Source: Camillea tinctor (taxonomy: Eukaryota > Ascomycota > Sordariomycetes > Xylariales > Xylariaceae). Taken from it: a stretch of 64,000 nucleotides of DNA. Numbering within the stretch: the first letter of the stretch is position 1; the number at the start of each line of letters is the position of its first letter. The stretch lies in the NCBI GenBank assembly GCA_022578605.1, contig MU394052.1:62001-126000 (forward strand), in the 5' to 3' direction. Made by a program: the position numbers and the translations under genes. Below the pieces are notes generated by a model. The model was not told where the DNA came from, searched no databases, and saw nothing but the letters and a program-made list of their open reading frames with translations. This document shows, piece by piece, positions 1-10,574 of this stretch.

Positions 1-473
1 GCCACAAAAGTGGGCAATATAGTTCGTGCTAGTAACAAATAGATGCAGCCAATCCGATAACACTAAATTGCTAAGCAGAAGGTTCCCCAGGATAACTAAA
101 TTTCTTGAAGCTCTTCCTATCTAAACTTACCTCTGCAGCACCTCCCACTTCTCACTGTCGCATTATCTTCTCTCCTCCTCCATCAACAAAAGTGCGACCC
201 ATGAAGTTTTTCTTGCCATTTGCACCCTGACGAGGCACGAGTGGTAGTCCTAGAAATTACGACAATCGATCCTAATCCGACCATCCGCATTAGCTATCTA
301 CGTCTACGTACTCCTGCATGCTGTCGCAAACGCGGATATAGCTGAGGCGCGTCTGCGGTGGCCGTGACCATTTGCCAGCACCAACCACACAAATCCTACC
401 GATTCCCACTGATCCCACTGATCCCACCTCCCATCCGAGTAAATGTTCCTGGTGACGAAATAGTCTTTCAAAA
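1..473. other. Upstream region of the JmjC gene
   Basis: No coding feature is supported here. The stretch is the presumed promoter and 5' leader of the chromatin gene starting at 474. It contains pyrimidine-rich patches (about 140-185) and a short direct repeat of 'tgatcccac' near 409-427, and no convincing TATA box close to the start. Confidence 0.5.
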
Positions 474-3400
474 ATGCCGACCGCACTTCATCCCCAGGCC
501 AAGTTCGATCCCATCCCTCCCGACCTGGATCTTTACAGTATCGTTGACCGAACCCCCAACTTCGACTGGGTCGTGCGCATTTCCACTTCTCAGATCCGCC
601 GCCTCGGTCCTTCTGGTTTCGAGACTCTTGTCCAGCTTCATGTCATAAAAGGTGGTCGGCCACTCGTTATAGAAGGGTGGAATAAAGTTCTGCCCGGAGA
701 CTTGTTCAGCGCAAAATGGCTTGAGAAGACGTATGACAAGAAGCGTACGTCTGATCCCTCCTTTCATCAAGGGTTTGCTTTTTTTTGTTGTTATTTGCCA
801 TTACTGACTGGGTCTATAGAGGAGAATGTCCGTGATATCACTGCGCAGACGGACATCCCTATGACGACGGGCCATTACTTGCGATCCATGCGCCAACTCA
901 CAAACCAGTGGAGTCCTACGAATTTCCGAGACGAACGGCGGCAACGTCTCTACCTTAAAGATATTGATTGCCCACCCGAGTGGTACAACCATTTAAAACG
1001 AGTTATACCTCCGAATGTTTTTTACATGAATGATAATGTTAGCGAGAACCCAAACGCCGATACCCGGAACGATGACATCTTTGGTGCCCCCGAAAAGACC
1101 GCCGCCATAGCCGGAGACCTGATGAGCAGTCTCAGCGAAGAAATGCGAGCGCAGAATCTCATGTGCTACATTGGCCACGAAGGCACATATACACCTGCCC
1201 ATCGAGAAATGTGCGCCAGCTTAGGACAGAACATCATGGTTGAAGCCTCGGGGGACAGGGATGGGGAAAAACCTGGAAGCTCCATCTGGTTTATGACGGA
1301 GACAAAAGATCGCGAAGTAGTCCGAGAGTACTTTCTGTCCATGCTGGGCCACGATATCGAAATCGAGAAACACTTCGCCCAGATCAATGCTTGGAAGAAG
1401 GCTAATTTCCCCGTCTACGTTGTTGAGCAGAAGGTTGGCGATTTTATCTTGGTACCCCCCTTGGCACCACACCAAGTCTGGAATCGGGGAACACGGACGA
1501 TGAAAGTCGCTTGGAACCGGACCACTGTTGAGACCTTGCAACTAGCTCTACACGAGGCCCTCCCCAAAGCGCGCCTCGTCTGTCGAGACGAGCAGTACAA
1601 AAATAAGGCCATCATTTATTATACCCTAGAGAAGTATTATAAAGAACTGCAATCATTTGAAGAGACATCTGAAGTTGGGTTACTAGGCTTTGGTCAAGAG
1701 TTGATGCAGAACTCTTCTCGCAAAAAACAAATGGCCGAAGACTTCAAGAGCCTATTCTCTCTCTTCACAGAAATACTCGTCGACGAAATGTTTGGCTACA
1801 AACAGGCGGATGTGGAATTCATACCCTTCGATTCCAACATTACTTGCTCTTACTGTCGTTCTAACATTTTCAATCGATTCCTCACATGTAAGTGTTGCGT
1901 GCGGCAGCTGGTGAATGGTGATGAAGATACATACGATATCTGCATGGAGTGTTACGCCATGGGCCGCTCTTGTGTGTGCATTTCGGGCCTCCAATGGTGT
2001 GAGCAGTGGAAATGGGCCGATCTCATTGAGAAACATGAAACTTGGCGTGCGATGGTAGTTAAGCAGGACGGGTACGTTGACATTGACCATTCGCCACAGC
2101 CTATTGAGATCGCGCGCAAGAAGTCAGGTAAGAGGTCAGTGGCCCAAATTTGCCAGGAACAACTTCGTCGGCGTCCTTGGAACGATATCACAAAGCCACC
2201 AAACGCGGTTGCCGAAGAATCTGAACCGGAGCCCGAAGTAGACGATGAAGGCCGGGTCAAGAAGAAACCTAAACCGAAGAGGAAGCCAAAAAAGGGAGAT
2301 ACATATCGGTGCCACGTGTGTTGTCACAAGGATTACACCTACAAGCTAAGTTTCTGCACAACATGTCCAGAAGCATACTGTTACGGTGTTCTCTGGAGAG
2401 CCTTTGATATGATGCCTCAAGCAGCTATGGAGCAAGAACACTGGCAATGTCCTCGGTGTCTTGGTATGTGCAACTGTGGATCGTGCAGGCGAGCTGGCAA
2501 TTCGGTCCCATACGTGCCCAAAAATACACTACTCGGGCATGATACTCGCCCTATTGCAGATGACCGTAGTGTCGAGTCTATTGTTGACTTCCGTGTGCAC
2601 AACTTGAGTTGGCTGAAGGCCGCTGGAGAAGATAATAGAAGCAAGGACACCAAGCGGATGCAGAGATTGCGGGAGCAGGCCGATGCAGAAAAAGCCAAAG
2701 ATCCACTAGCAACTTTAGAAGCAGATGACGCACCTCATGAAATGGATTCAGCGGTGCAAGATTCGATCATGAACGGCTACGGAGACCAAAGCCACATATT
2801 AAATCATGAGGAGACAGATGATGTTCATAATGATGGCCAGCCCGCCAATTTGCAGGGTGATTACGGGCAGGACGCACTTGATGGCCGAGTAGAATTGGCC
2901 CCGACGTCTGCTATTGACAATAATCAAAACGATTCCGCCTATCCTGACCCGTCAATGATGGGTGGCGGACGCATGATGGGTATGGGGTTCTACGATCAAG
3001 ACGAGAGCGCAGACAAGATTTTATTCGATGCTTTCCAAATGCCTACAGTTGACGCTCTCGATGATGAACCGCAAATGTCTGAGTTTGTTAAAAAGACGCT
3101 GCGGCTAGCCAAGAGGAAGGCAAGGCTTGAAACGGATGATGATCCTGATTTCCAAGGTCCTAGAAGCCATCACCGCAAGAAGCCAAAGACAGGCAACATT
3201 GATCAGTTGGTTAATCTAGATCCTGCATTGCTTGGTGCACTCGGGAACAATAATCCCACCCCAACTAGCGTGCCAAACACCAGTGATACGAGCACACCTA
3301 ATAATGGTGTCGTAGAAGAGCAGGGTACGGAGCAATCAGAACAGACATCTCGTCCGAAGCCGACAAGACCACCACTGCCTATTGATCCGCTTCGGCCAAC

Positions 3401-4538
3401 GCTACGACATGCTAAACCAATGACCTCCTATGTAGAGGCTGAGGAACCTGTCGAGGACCCAGAAGATACCATTCCCGTCAGGCTTTTCGGAACTGGGGCT
3501 GGGGATGAGAACTCGACAGGAACAGCTGATCAGGATCGGGATGATGTTGATCTAGCTGCTGACGCGATACGCGCCCTTGCACAAATCCCCTCTGAGAAAG
3601 ACGGTTCTGTCTCAGTTCCCCCGTCAACTGGGAAAAGGCGAGGAAGGCCACCACGGAATTCCATTGGTTCAGGTCTTCCTTCAGCTAGCTCAACGCCCTC
3701 GCCTACCCAGAAAAGAAGGGGTCGGCCACCTGGATTGAGGAAGTCACTTTTGAGCTCTGTTGAAACCAACGCTGATACTCCTATGGTTGATGCTAATGAC
3801 GTTAGCAATACTAATGACGAAATAAACGGGGATACCACTACTGATGAACTCGAGGCTCAATTGGCTAGGGAGTTAGACGAGGTGGCGCAGAAAGATTCAG
3901 CACCCCCCTCTGCCTCCCCCCAGGGTGGCATGGCGAGGCGAAGAGGCAGACCTCCAGGAAGACGATCTTTACTTTCCAGACGTCCAAGTTCAGAGTCTGC
4001 CGCCGAGCCTGAGCCTGAACCTAAGCTTCCTTCACCCGTAAAGGACCCTGCATTCATGACTTTGCAAGAGCGCATGGCTCTGAAAGGCAAGAAAGTGAAG
4101 ATCGGCCAAAGAAAGCGAAAAGATGGAACGGCACCTGCTTCCGCTGCGGATTCGGGTAGCTCTACACCCATCAGTAGCAAGAAACCCGAACCTTCTGAGC
4201 CCCCTACACGGGAAGAGGAGCCTATACTCCCTTCCAAGCGCGGCCGCAAAGAGATCGTCGAGACCGACTTCAACCCAGAACCAGCCGGTATTTCGTCTGC
4301 CTCAAGTTCCGAGTCTGACCAGGAACCCGAACCCGAATCACCGCCGCGGCCGGCCGCAAGAAAAGCGGGACCAACGATCGTCAGGATCGACGACTACGAA
4401 GATAGTGCCAGCGAGGAGTCGGGATCTGACGCCAGCGACGCCAGCATTCCTCCGACCAGGAAGTACGTCGCGAGCCGCGGCCGTGGAAGAGGTAGAGGGC
4501 GGGGCTGGAGCAGATGGGCTACGAGAGGCCGGGCGTGA
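474..4538 (+). CDS. JmjC-domain protein with 4CXXC zinc finger and AT-hooks (putative histone demethylase)
   Basis: Predicted nuclear chromatin protein of about 1329 residues after removal of one intron. The intron is 745-819 (GTACGT...TATAG, branch-like ACTGAC); it is 75 bases and in frame, so the unspliced frame stays open. The JmjC core carries the Fe(II) ligands His218 and Glu220 (motif HRE) and a distal His308 (PHQVWN), so the demethylase or hydroxylase fold looks intact. A cysteine cluster starts near residue 433. A zf-4CXXC_R1 type finger (CHVCC...CPRCLGMCNCGSC) spans about 588-650. The acidic, low-complexity C-terminal half holds three AT-hooks of RRGRPP type (near 1028, 1055 and 1130) and an RG-rich tail. 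The histone substrate cannot be read from sequence. The gene converges on the epimerase/reductase gene. Confidence 0.9.
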   Translation: MPTALHPQAKFDPIPPDLDLYSIVDRTPNFDWVVRISTSQIRRLGPSGFETLVQLHVIKGGRPLVIEGWNKVLPGDLFSAKWLEKTYDKKRTSDPSFHQGFAFFCCYLPLLTGSIEENVRDITAQTDIPMTTGHYLRSMRQLTNQWSPTNFRDERRQRLYLKDIDCPPEWYNHLKRVIPPNVFYMNDNVSENPNADTRNDDIFGAPEKTAAIAGDLMSSLSEEMRAQNLMCYIGHEGTYTPAHREMCASLGQNIMVEASGDRDGEKPGSSIWFMTETKDREVVREYFLSMLGHDIEIEKHFAQINAWKKANFPVYVVEQKVGDFILVPPLAPHQVWNRGTRTMKVAWNRTTVETLQLALHEALPKARLVCRDEQYKNKAIIYYTLEKYYKELQSFEETSEVGLLGFGQELMQNSSRKKQMAEDFKSLFSLFTEILVDEMFGYKQADVEFIPFDSNITCSYCRSNIFNRFLTCKCCVRQLVNGDEDTYDICMECYAMGRSCVCISGLQWCEQWKWADLIEKHETWRAMVVKQDGYVDIDHSPQPIEIARKKSGKRSVAQICQEQLRRRPWNDITKPPNAVAEESEPEPEVDDEGRVKKKPKPKRKPKKGDTYRCHVCCHKDYTYKLSFCTTCPEAYCYGVLWRAFDMMPQAAMEQEHWQCPRCLGMCNCGSCRRAGNSVPYVPKNTLLGHDTRPIADDRSVESIVDFRVHNLSWLKAAGEDNRSKDTKRMQRLREQADAEKAKDPLATLEADDAPHEMDSAVQDSIMNGYGDQSHILNHEETDDVHNDGQPANLQGDYGQDALDGRVELAPTSAIDNNQNDSAYPDPSMMGGGRMMGMGFYDQDESADKILFDAFQMPTVDALDDEPQMSEFVKKTLRLAKRKARLETDDDPDFQGPRSHHRKKPKTGNIDQLVNLDPALLGALGNNNPTPTSVPNTSDTSTPNNGVVEEQGTEQSEQTSRPKPTRPPLPIDPLRPTLRHAKPMTSYVEAEEPVEDPEDTIPVRLFGTGAGDENSTGTADQDRDDVDLAADAIRALAQIPSEKDGSVSVPPSTGKRRGRPPRNSIGSGLPSASSTPSPTQKRRGRPPGLRKSLLSSVETNADTPMVDANDVSNTNDEINGDTTTDELEAQLARELDEVAQKDSAPPSASPQGGMARRRGRPPGRRSLLSRRPSSESAAEPEPEPKLPSPVKDPAFMTLQERMALKGKKVKIGQRKRKDGTAPASAADSGSSTPISSKKPEPSEPPTREEEPILPSKRGRKEIVETDFNPEPAGISSASSSESDQEPEPESPPRPAARKAGPTIVRIDDYEDSASEESGSDASDASIPPTRKYVASRGRGRGRGRGWSRWATRGRA

Positions 4539-5209
4539 GTTGTTCCCTGCTGGTATTACGCCGTAGCATTGGTGTGGAGCAAGGAAAGTTTTATGCGGCA
4601 GTGTCTGGTCGTGTTTAGGATTTGTAAGGTCTGTTCATATTGAAGTTCTTCGTATAGGTATGGAAATGGGGAGAAGGGGGGTTATCTAATGGACAGAAAA
4701 TGAATTATTAGCCGGTTGATGCATTACTCGTGCTTTGTATTTCTTTTTAATCAAGATTCCTCTCCCACTATCGCATGTAGTGGATAGCTGTGGCTAGATA
4801 TCTATAAAAGCTTGAGATTTACTTGCATGGGGAGATGAGTTTTGGTTTATTATCGAGGATGGATCGCGTGTGATGATATATAAGACAATATTGGTAGCTC
4901 CAGAACAGTGATACGGGGAGCTTGAACCACATGAACAGGAGGTTAAAAAGTAATTCATTCTTCCTCAGCGCCAACGCCGGCAGTTCTAGGGGTTTTATAT
5001 ACAGTCTATCTATATTACTGGTCGAGTCTTAACGTCGTCGAAGAAATAAAGGCAAATTCTATACCTCTACCCACCTTAGTGTTTCTCTTTTTCTATTTCT
5101 ATTTGCCTTTGCTTTCATTTCCTTTCTTTTTTTTCCCTTCCTTTATTCCTCCCCTCCCCCCTGCCCTTCCCCCCTGCCCCTATCACCCTAACCTAACCAT
5201 CTATGCCTC
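4539..5209. other. Intergenic region between convergent genes
   Basis: No gene is seen. It should hold the 3' ends of both convergent genes. The right part (5070-5190) is almost pure pyrimidine on the plus strand. Confidence 0.5.
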
Positions 5210-6537
5210 TCATAGCCCCTTAGCCTTCATCTCGAGAAACACGTCCTCGAGCGCCTCCCGGCTGTCCTTGACCTCGTACCCCAGCTCCCGCAGCTTGGCC
5301 ACGAGCTTGGACGCGTCGAAGACCGGGTTGCACCGCGGCGCCTTCAGCGTCTTGCGCATGTCTTCCAGCGAGAAGTTCTCCCAGGTCAGCGACGGCCGGA
5401 TGTGCTTCCGCGCTAGCTCCATGATCTGGTTGTTCGTCCAGGGACTGGGACTTATCTAGGACGCGTTAGCTGCGGTGGAAAGGGGAAGGGGGGAAGGAGT
5501 GGAGGGGGGAAAGGGGAAGGGGGGAAGGAGTGGAGGGGGGAAAGGGGAAAGGGGAGAGGAAAAGGACTTGCGAGGTTGTATATCCCGGTTACGGCGTGCT
5601 CGGATAGGAGGATAGCGCCGGGGAGCAGGTTCGGGAGGACGCTGCCGGACTGGAGAGAAGCGGTGGCTGTTAGAATGGAGTGAATTAGGGAAGAGGAACG
5701 GTGGGAGGAGCAAAGACTTACCCCGGGCATGTCGAGGAGCCTCTGGTAGCGGAACAGCTTCGAGATCAGGTTGTTGGGGTGCAGGTCCGCGGCGATGGGC
5801 TCGCGGAGACGCAGGATCAGGACGTTGGGGTAGTGGCGGATAGACTTTTTTTTCGTAGCAAGGAGGAGTGTCAGTAGCAGAACGTCGGTAGTGTTATACA
5901 CGGTAACTCACGTTCTCGCTGAGCAGCCGCGACCGCGAGTACCACGACCCGGCGTAGAACGGCTCGTCGTCCTCGGTGAAGGTCGAGCCGGTCGGGCTCT
6001 TGTCGTAGATGCACGCTGACCCGAAGTGCGTGATGTGGATGCCCAGCTGGAAGCAGCAGTCGACGACGTTGAGAACTCCGAGGATGTTGGAGCGCACTGT
6101 CTCGACTTTGTGGTCCCTGCATCATCCGGGAGTCAATACCGATAAAATGTAGAATATGGTTATAGGGGTGTGGAGGAGTACGTACTCGCACCAGTCGGCA
6201 TTGGGCACCCCGTGGGCGCCGGCACAGTTGATAACTCGGGTTGGCTTATGGATTGCGAGTTCGCTATGAATGAGTAAGTAAAAGGCGTCCCATAAATATG
6301 ATATAATAGAGAGCATGAAATGGGTAAAGTACGTCATGACTTGTTCTCGGCTCTCAATCCTCACCAAGGAGGTGATGACCTTCTTGTTGGAGGCTAAGAG
6401 GAGCTCCTTGACTTGTGAAGCGATCCAGCCATTGCCTAACTCAACCAATCAGATATGCTCATGATAGAGTGTATAAGTTTAGTCATCCTAAACTTACCAA
6501 ATATGAGGAAAACTTGTGGGATAGTCGTGATAGTCAT
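5210..6537 (-). CDS. UDP-4-keto-6-deoxyglucose 3,5-epimerase/4-reductase (UDP-rhamnose biosynthesis)
   Basis: Converts UDP-4-keto-6-deoxyglucose to UDP-L-rhamnose with NADPH in the NRS/ER (UER1-like, RmlD-type) family. Seven exons read from 6537 leftwards: 6537-6498, 6435-6333, 6263-6186, 6116-5912, 5844-5722, 5649-5572 and 5455-5210. Their sum is 873 bases, 290 residues, close to the family's roughly 300. The Rossmann motif IFGNGWIA is at residues 12-19 and is created by joining exons 1 and 2. The segment RVINCAGAHGVPNADWCE and the block around ACIYDK are typical of the family. The usual YxxxK catalytic motif reads YSRSR, Arg for Lys. Intron 6 (5571-5456) uses a GC donor (GCAAGT); no in-frame alternative using a GT donor was found. 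The gene is divergent from the 4,6-dehydratase across 722 bases. Confidence 0.88.
5481..5565. repeat. Purine-rich tandem repeat inside intron 6 of the epimerase/reductase gene
   Basis: A unit of about 31 bases (gggaaggagtggagggggg followed by aaaggggaagg) occurs twice from 5491, with partial flanking copies. It lies wholly within the GC-AG intron, and on the transcribed strand it is a long pyrimidine tract. Confidence 0.8.
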
Positions 6538-7259
6538 GGCTTCGTCCTGTTGTCCTAAGAAAGTAGTATAAGATGCTCAACAAAATTCAAACGACTTTGC
6601 AAGTCTTTTCCCCCTTCGCTCGACCGGGAACAATTGCTGGTACTGCATTGCTTTTATTCTTTATCTAACATGAATATCAATACACATGTAGTCCGGAGAA
6701 GTCAAGTATGTTGTGGGTCTGGCCTAGGACTTTGTAAGCTTACACTACTACCTAGGTATTGTATTAGCTGAGTCGCTTCCCCTTCTAAGCTGGACGAGGT
6801 CAACTCTGTATTACTGAGCCAGTAACTGTGCTGAGTATGACACCGCTCACCAATACCAACCATTCTGTTGTATCGGGCATTATAGTATCCACCTTTAGGA
6901 ACAAGGCTATGTTCAGGCGGTTCGACCTTATCGTTACAACTTATAGCCTTAGTAAAAAGGCGGATTATCTTGCATTCGGGGATATCACCAACAACATCGG
7001 TGTTATAGAATAGGCAATTCACTATGTAGATAAGGGCCTCGGTCCTATAATCCTCCAGAGTAATACAGAGTTGACGGACTCAATAATATTGTTGGGCTAA
7101 GGACCGGAATACGAAGTCAGTAGAGAGAACTCGTAAAGACTGTTGAACTTCAGGATAATAAATACACCCACCCCTTTAGCAACTCTCCAAAAGTAATTCG
7201 GAAACCCAAAGCAGTAAACTAACTCGTACATACTTTCATACCTTATACAAAAAATCAAA
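6538..7259. promoter_or_regulatory. Shared divergent promoter of the UDP-rhamnose gene pair
   Basis: The 722 bases separate the start codons of the epimerase/reductase (leftward) and the 4,6-dehydratase (rightward). No credible coding frame was found inside. By position it should carry both promoters and could co-regulate them. I could not identify a specific transcription-factor site. Confidence 0.55.
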
Positions 7260-8634
7260 ATGGGTGTTAACTTCGAGCCAGCCGTGTCCGTTCACAGAAT
7301 CACACCACCAGACAGCCCTAAAATGGAGGCTCAGCCTATGGTTATTGAGGGTTCCAATGATCGGGAAGGTTTGGATCTCATTGGCACCACCAGATTTGAG
7401 CCGAGGAGCGACATAAAGAATATCCTTATCACTGGAGGCGCGGGATTCATGTAAGTATCTTCTGATTTTGATACTCAAGTATCGAGTTAACACTGTTTAT
7501 TAGTGGTGGCTGGGTCACACGCCATCTAGCCGTCCAATATCCCGAGTACAACATTGTCTGTTTCGACAAGCTCGACAGTGTCTCGTCGATATCGAACATT
7601 AGCTGTCTGAACCCACTCCCCAACTTCCAATTCGTTCAGGGCGACATCACCGACTCAGCTGCCGTGTCCCAAGCCCTGATGGCGCACAACATCGACTGCG
7701 TTATGCACTTTGCAGCTTGCTCGCACGTGCAAAACTCGTTTAGCGACCCCTCTTCCTTCACCCTCAACAATGTTATTGGCACGCAGAACCTTCTAGACTG
7801 CGTCCGCAAGCATGGACGCGTCAACCGCTTCCTGCACGTGAGCACCGACGAGGTGTACGGTGACACGGATGGGGACTTTGTCGACGAGACAAAGCAGTTC
7901 CTCCCAACGAACCCGTACTCTGCTTCCAAGGCAGCAGCCGAGATGTACGTGTACGCGTATTCGAGATCATTCAAGATCCCCACCGTCATCGTGAGGAGCA
8001 ACAACGTCTACGGGCCTTGTCAATATCCCGAGAGTAAGCCCATTCCCCTCTCTCCCCTTCCCTTCTCCTCCCACCAAACGTAATTAATCGCTAACCAATC
8101 CCCGCAGAGATTATCCCCCGCTTCTTCAGCCTCCTCTCCAAGAACCAGCCCCTGACGATCCAGGGCTCGGGCCTCAACACGCGGCGGTACCTATACGGCG
8201 CCGACGCGGCCGACGGCTTCGACACGCTGCTGCACAAGGGCGTCGTGAGCGAGGCCTACAACATCGAGTCCGCGTTCGGGGTGACCAACCTCGAGGTCGC
8301 GGTGCGCATGCTCGAGGCCTTCGGGTGTAACCCCGAGACCGACTTCCGCCACCGCCTGGCCTGGATCGCCGACCGGCCCTTCAACGACCACGACTACCGC
8401 GTCGACGGGTCGAAGCTCGAGGGGCTCGGCTGGCAGCAGCGCACCAACTTCGATGTAGGGCTCAAGGCCACGGTGGAGTGGTACCGGAAGAACATCGATG
8501 TGTGGTGGCCGGCTGAGGAGGATGCCGTCTCGATGGATTCTGAGACCCCGGTTACGACGCCGGCGCGGGTTGATGGGGATGATGCGAAGGAGATGATTGA
8601 TGCGGTTCCTGCTAGCATTCCTGTGCTGGTCTAA
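7260..8634 (+). CDS. UDP-glucose 4,6-dehydratase (RHM N-domain / RmlB type)
   Basis: NAD-dependent dehydratase making UDP-4-keto-6-deoxyglucose from UDP-glucose, the first step to UDP-L-rhamnose. Three exons: 7260-7450, 7504-8033 and 8108-8634 (introns of 53 and 74 bases), giving 415 residues. The first junction builds the Rossmann motif GGAGFIGGW. The extended-SDR active site is complete: STDEVYG supplies the Thr-Asp-Glu triad, and NPYSASKAAAEMY supplies YxxxK. A nucleotide-binding N-terminal extension of about 57 residues precedes the Rossmann fold, as in fungal relatives, and a non-conserved tail follows WWPAEED. It pairs with the divergent epimerase/reductase. A dTDP-sugar substrate cannot be excluded, but fungi use UDP-glucose. 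Confidence 0.92.
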
Positions 8635-9399
8635 GTTGGGTGATGAGGGAGCGTTTCGTGTCTTGGAGGTGTACACGCCTTGGTTTTCCTTTTGTTTTCC
8701 GTTTCTAGAATTATAGATACCTGCCTAGAATCAGCTGCCGAGCTCTAATAGAAAGAAGTTAGATTTCCCTTAAACCCGTTCCCATTCCCATTGGTATTTA
8801 TTTATACATGAGACTGGATTGTAAATTCCCATCCCATTTGAGATTTCCCATTTCCCATATGCTCCCATAGGAACTAGTAGGATCTCTTTTACTCGCAAAT
8901 ACCCCTAGTTTTTTCTTTCCCCTTTTTAAAGAAAAAGAAAAGACTCCAACGAAAATCTGAGGTTTTCCCGCAGGTTATCATTAGACAGCCATACGTGAGA
9001 CCCATGTTAAGGGAAGAGTATTACTGGCCATTTTAGAATAGCTTGGAGCATCAGTTTGATCAAGAGCCATCCGCTATCCAATATCTCAGGCTCTTGTGTA
9101 ATAATGGGAGTAGTCAAGTCACTCTTAAAGAGTGGACAAGTTGTAGCGTTTATACCAAGTTCCGCTCGTTGATAATTTTGATTTTAATAAATAACTGTAT
9201 TAAAAACGTAGGTATTCTATCGAATAAAGAGGGAATCATCTAAACAGCCTCAAGAGGCTCATCGGGATATCATACTCTATAAATCGTTGCCAACGATATT
9301 CCTCTAAATGCATCAACCCCCTCCCCTAATGACCCTAGTAGAACCAACATCCTCTATAGTATCGCAAATGACCGAAACTCCCGTAGTCCCCATAAAGTA
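8635..9399. other. Intergenic region
   Basis: No gene is supported. It holds the 3' regions of the dehydratase and of the Myb gene, which converge here. An AT-rich patch lies near 9160-9200. Confidence 0.5.
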
Positions 9400-10574
9400 T
9401 CATTTCTCCAGCCGTAGAGTGAGAGTCACCTGGTCATCTTCCGCTAGGCGGTTGTTCGCTTCCGACACAACGGCGTCAACAAGATGGTGTGCTAGAGTCT
9501 TAAGCTTGCTCCTTTGACAGCTGACCGAGTATTCAATAGGCTGTTCCGAGTAAGAGTTGGCCCTGCTGGGTTGTGGTGGGTGCTGGCATGGATGTGATTG
9601 TTGATGTGGATGGCTATTAATGGGTCTAGTAGAGAGAACGTCGGATGTATTGGTCATATCGGCACGGCTTGTCCCAGCAGTACTGTTGAACGAAATGCTT
9701 GAATTGAATTCGTGCTCCCAGGATGTGTGTTGCTCCCATCCCATATGGATCGCATCTGAGGGGTATTTCTGCGTTTCCTCAGGCGCTAAACTACCATACG
9801 GGGTTGGATATAGATGATGATTCCCCAACACGTGGCTATCCGCGGTCCCGTAAAAGTTGGTAAGATCCGTGATGGAACCGATTCTGCTGGTTGACGCCAT
9901 CGACTCGGCCTCGGTGTCGCTTCGCGAGCCTAGAAAGGGGGTGCTGCTGCCGGACCCGGCCTCGTCGGCATTAAAAGCGCTGGAGATATCAAACTGCTCG
10001 CCAAATTGGTATGGGTATGGTACGGTCGGAGATGGGTTTTCAATGGGGGAAGACTGCTGCTTTTTGCTTGAGCCCTGGCGCCTAATTCGACGCAGCAAGA
10101 GAGAATGGCGGTTCTTCAGCGATAGGGGTGAGCGTGACTCCAGAAAACTGCTAGCCATGAACTTCCAGTTGTGCCCCCACACTTCTACTAGATTCAGAAG
10201 AAGGTTGTCCTATTATTCGTGGCGCCGCCTGGTGGTTAGTGAAAATACTACAATAATCCGGCGCCGGTGGGCTAGGGTAGGATCTCCTTGAATGAAACAG
10301 CAGGGTAGAATTGGGGTAGATAGGGGTACAGATCACGAATACGACTTACCTCCCACGGGGACCATGGAGAGTGGTCAAGATCTGGATTTAGATTCTCCTT
10401 CCATCTTTTGGAGCACTGATCTCCGTTACGAGTACCGACTTCCGACGCCACAATGACCCACCGTGTGCCGTGTTTCGCGACAGCCTCTCTCAAACGTCCG
10501 TCCTCGGCCGGCGACCACGTACCCGTATTAAAAGTTGCCGGAATATTTTGAGGTTTCTCATCCTCCGCTTTCAT
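9400..10574 (-). CDS. Two-repeat Myb-like DNA-binding protein
   Basis: Predicted nuclear transcription factor of 344 residues. Exons are 10574-10350 and 10209-9400, with a 140-base intron whose phase-0 junction (WSPWE then DNLLLNLV) completes the second Myb repeat. Repeat 1 (about residues 17-66) has the tryptophans of WSPAED, RWVIVA and RWKENLN. Repeat 2 (about 67-117) contains WSPWED, HNWKFMA and [12 protein letters not shown]. The remainder is Ser/Pro/Gln-rich and low-complexity, with a short helix-like C-terminus. It converges on the UDP-rhamnose dehydratase gene; whether it regulates that pair is not shown by the sequence. It differs from FlbD-type Myb proteins in the second repeat. Confidence 0.82.
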
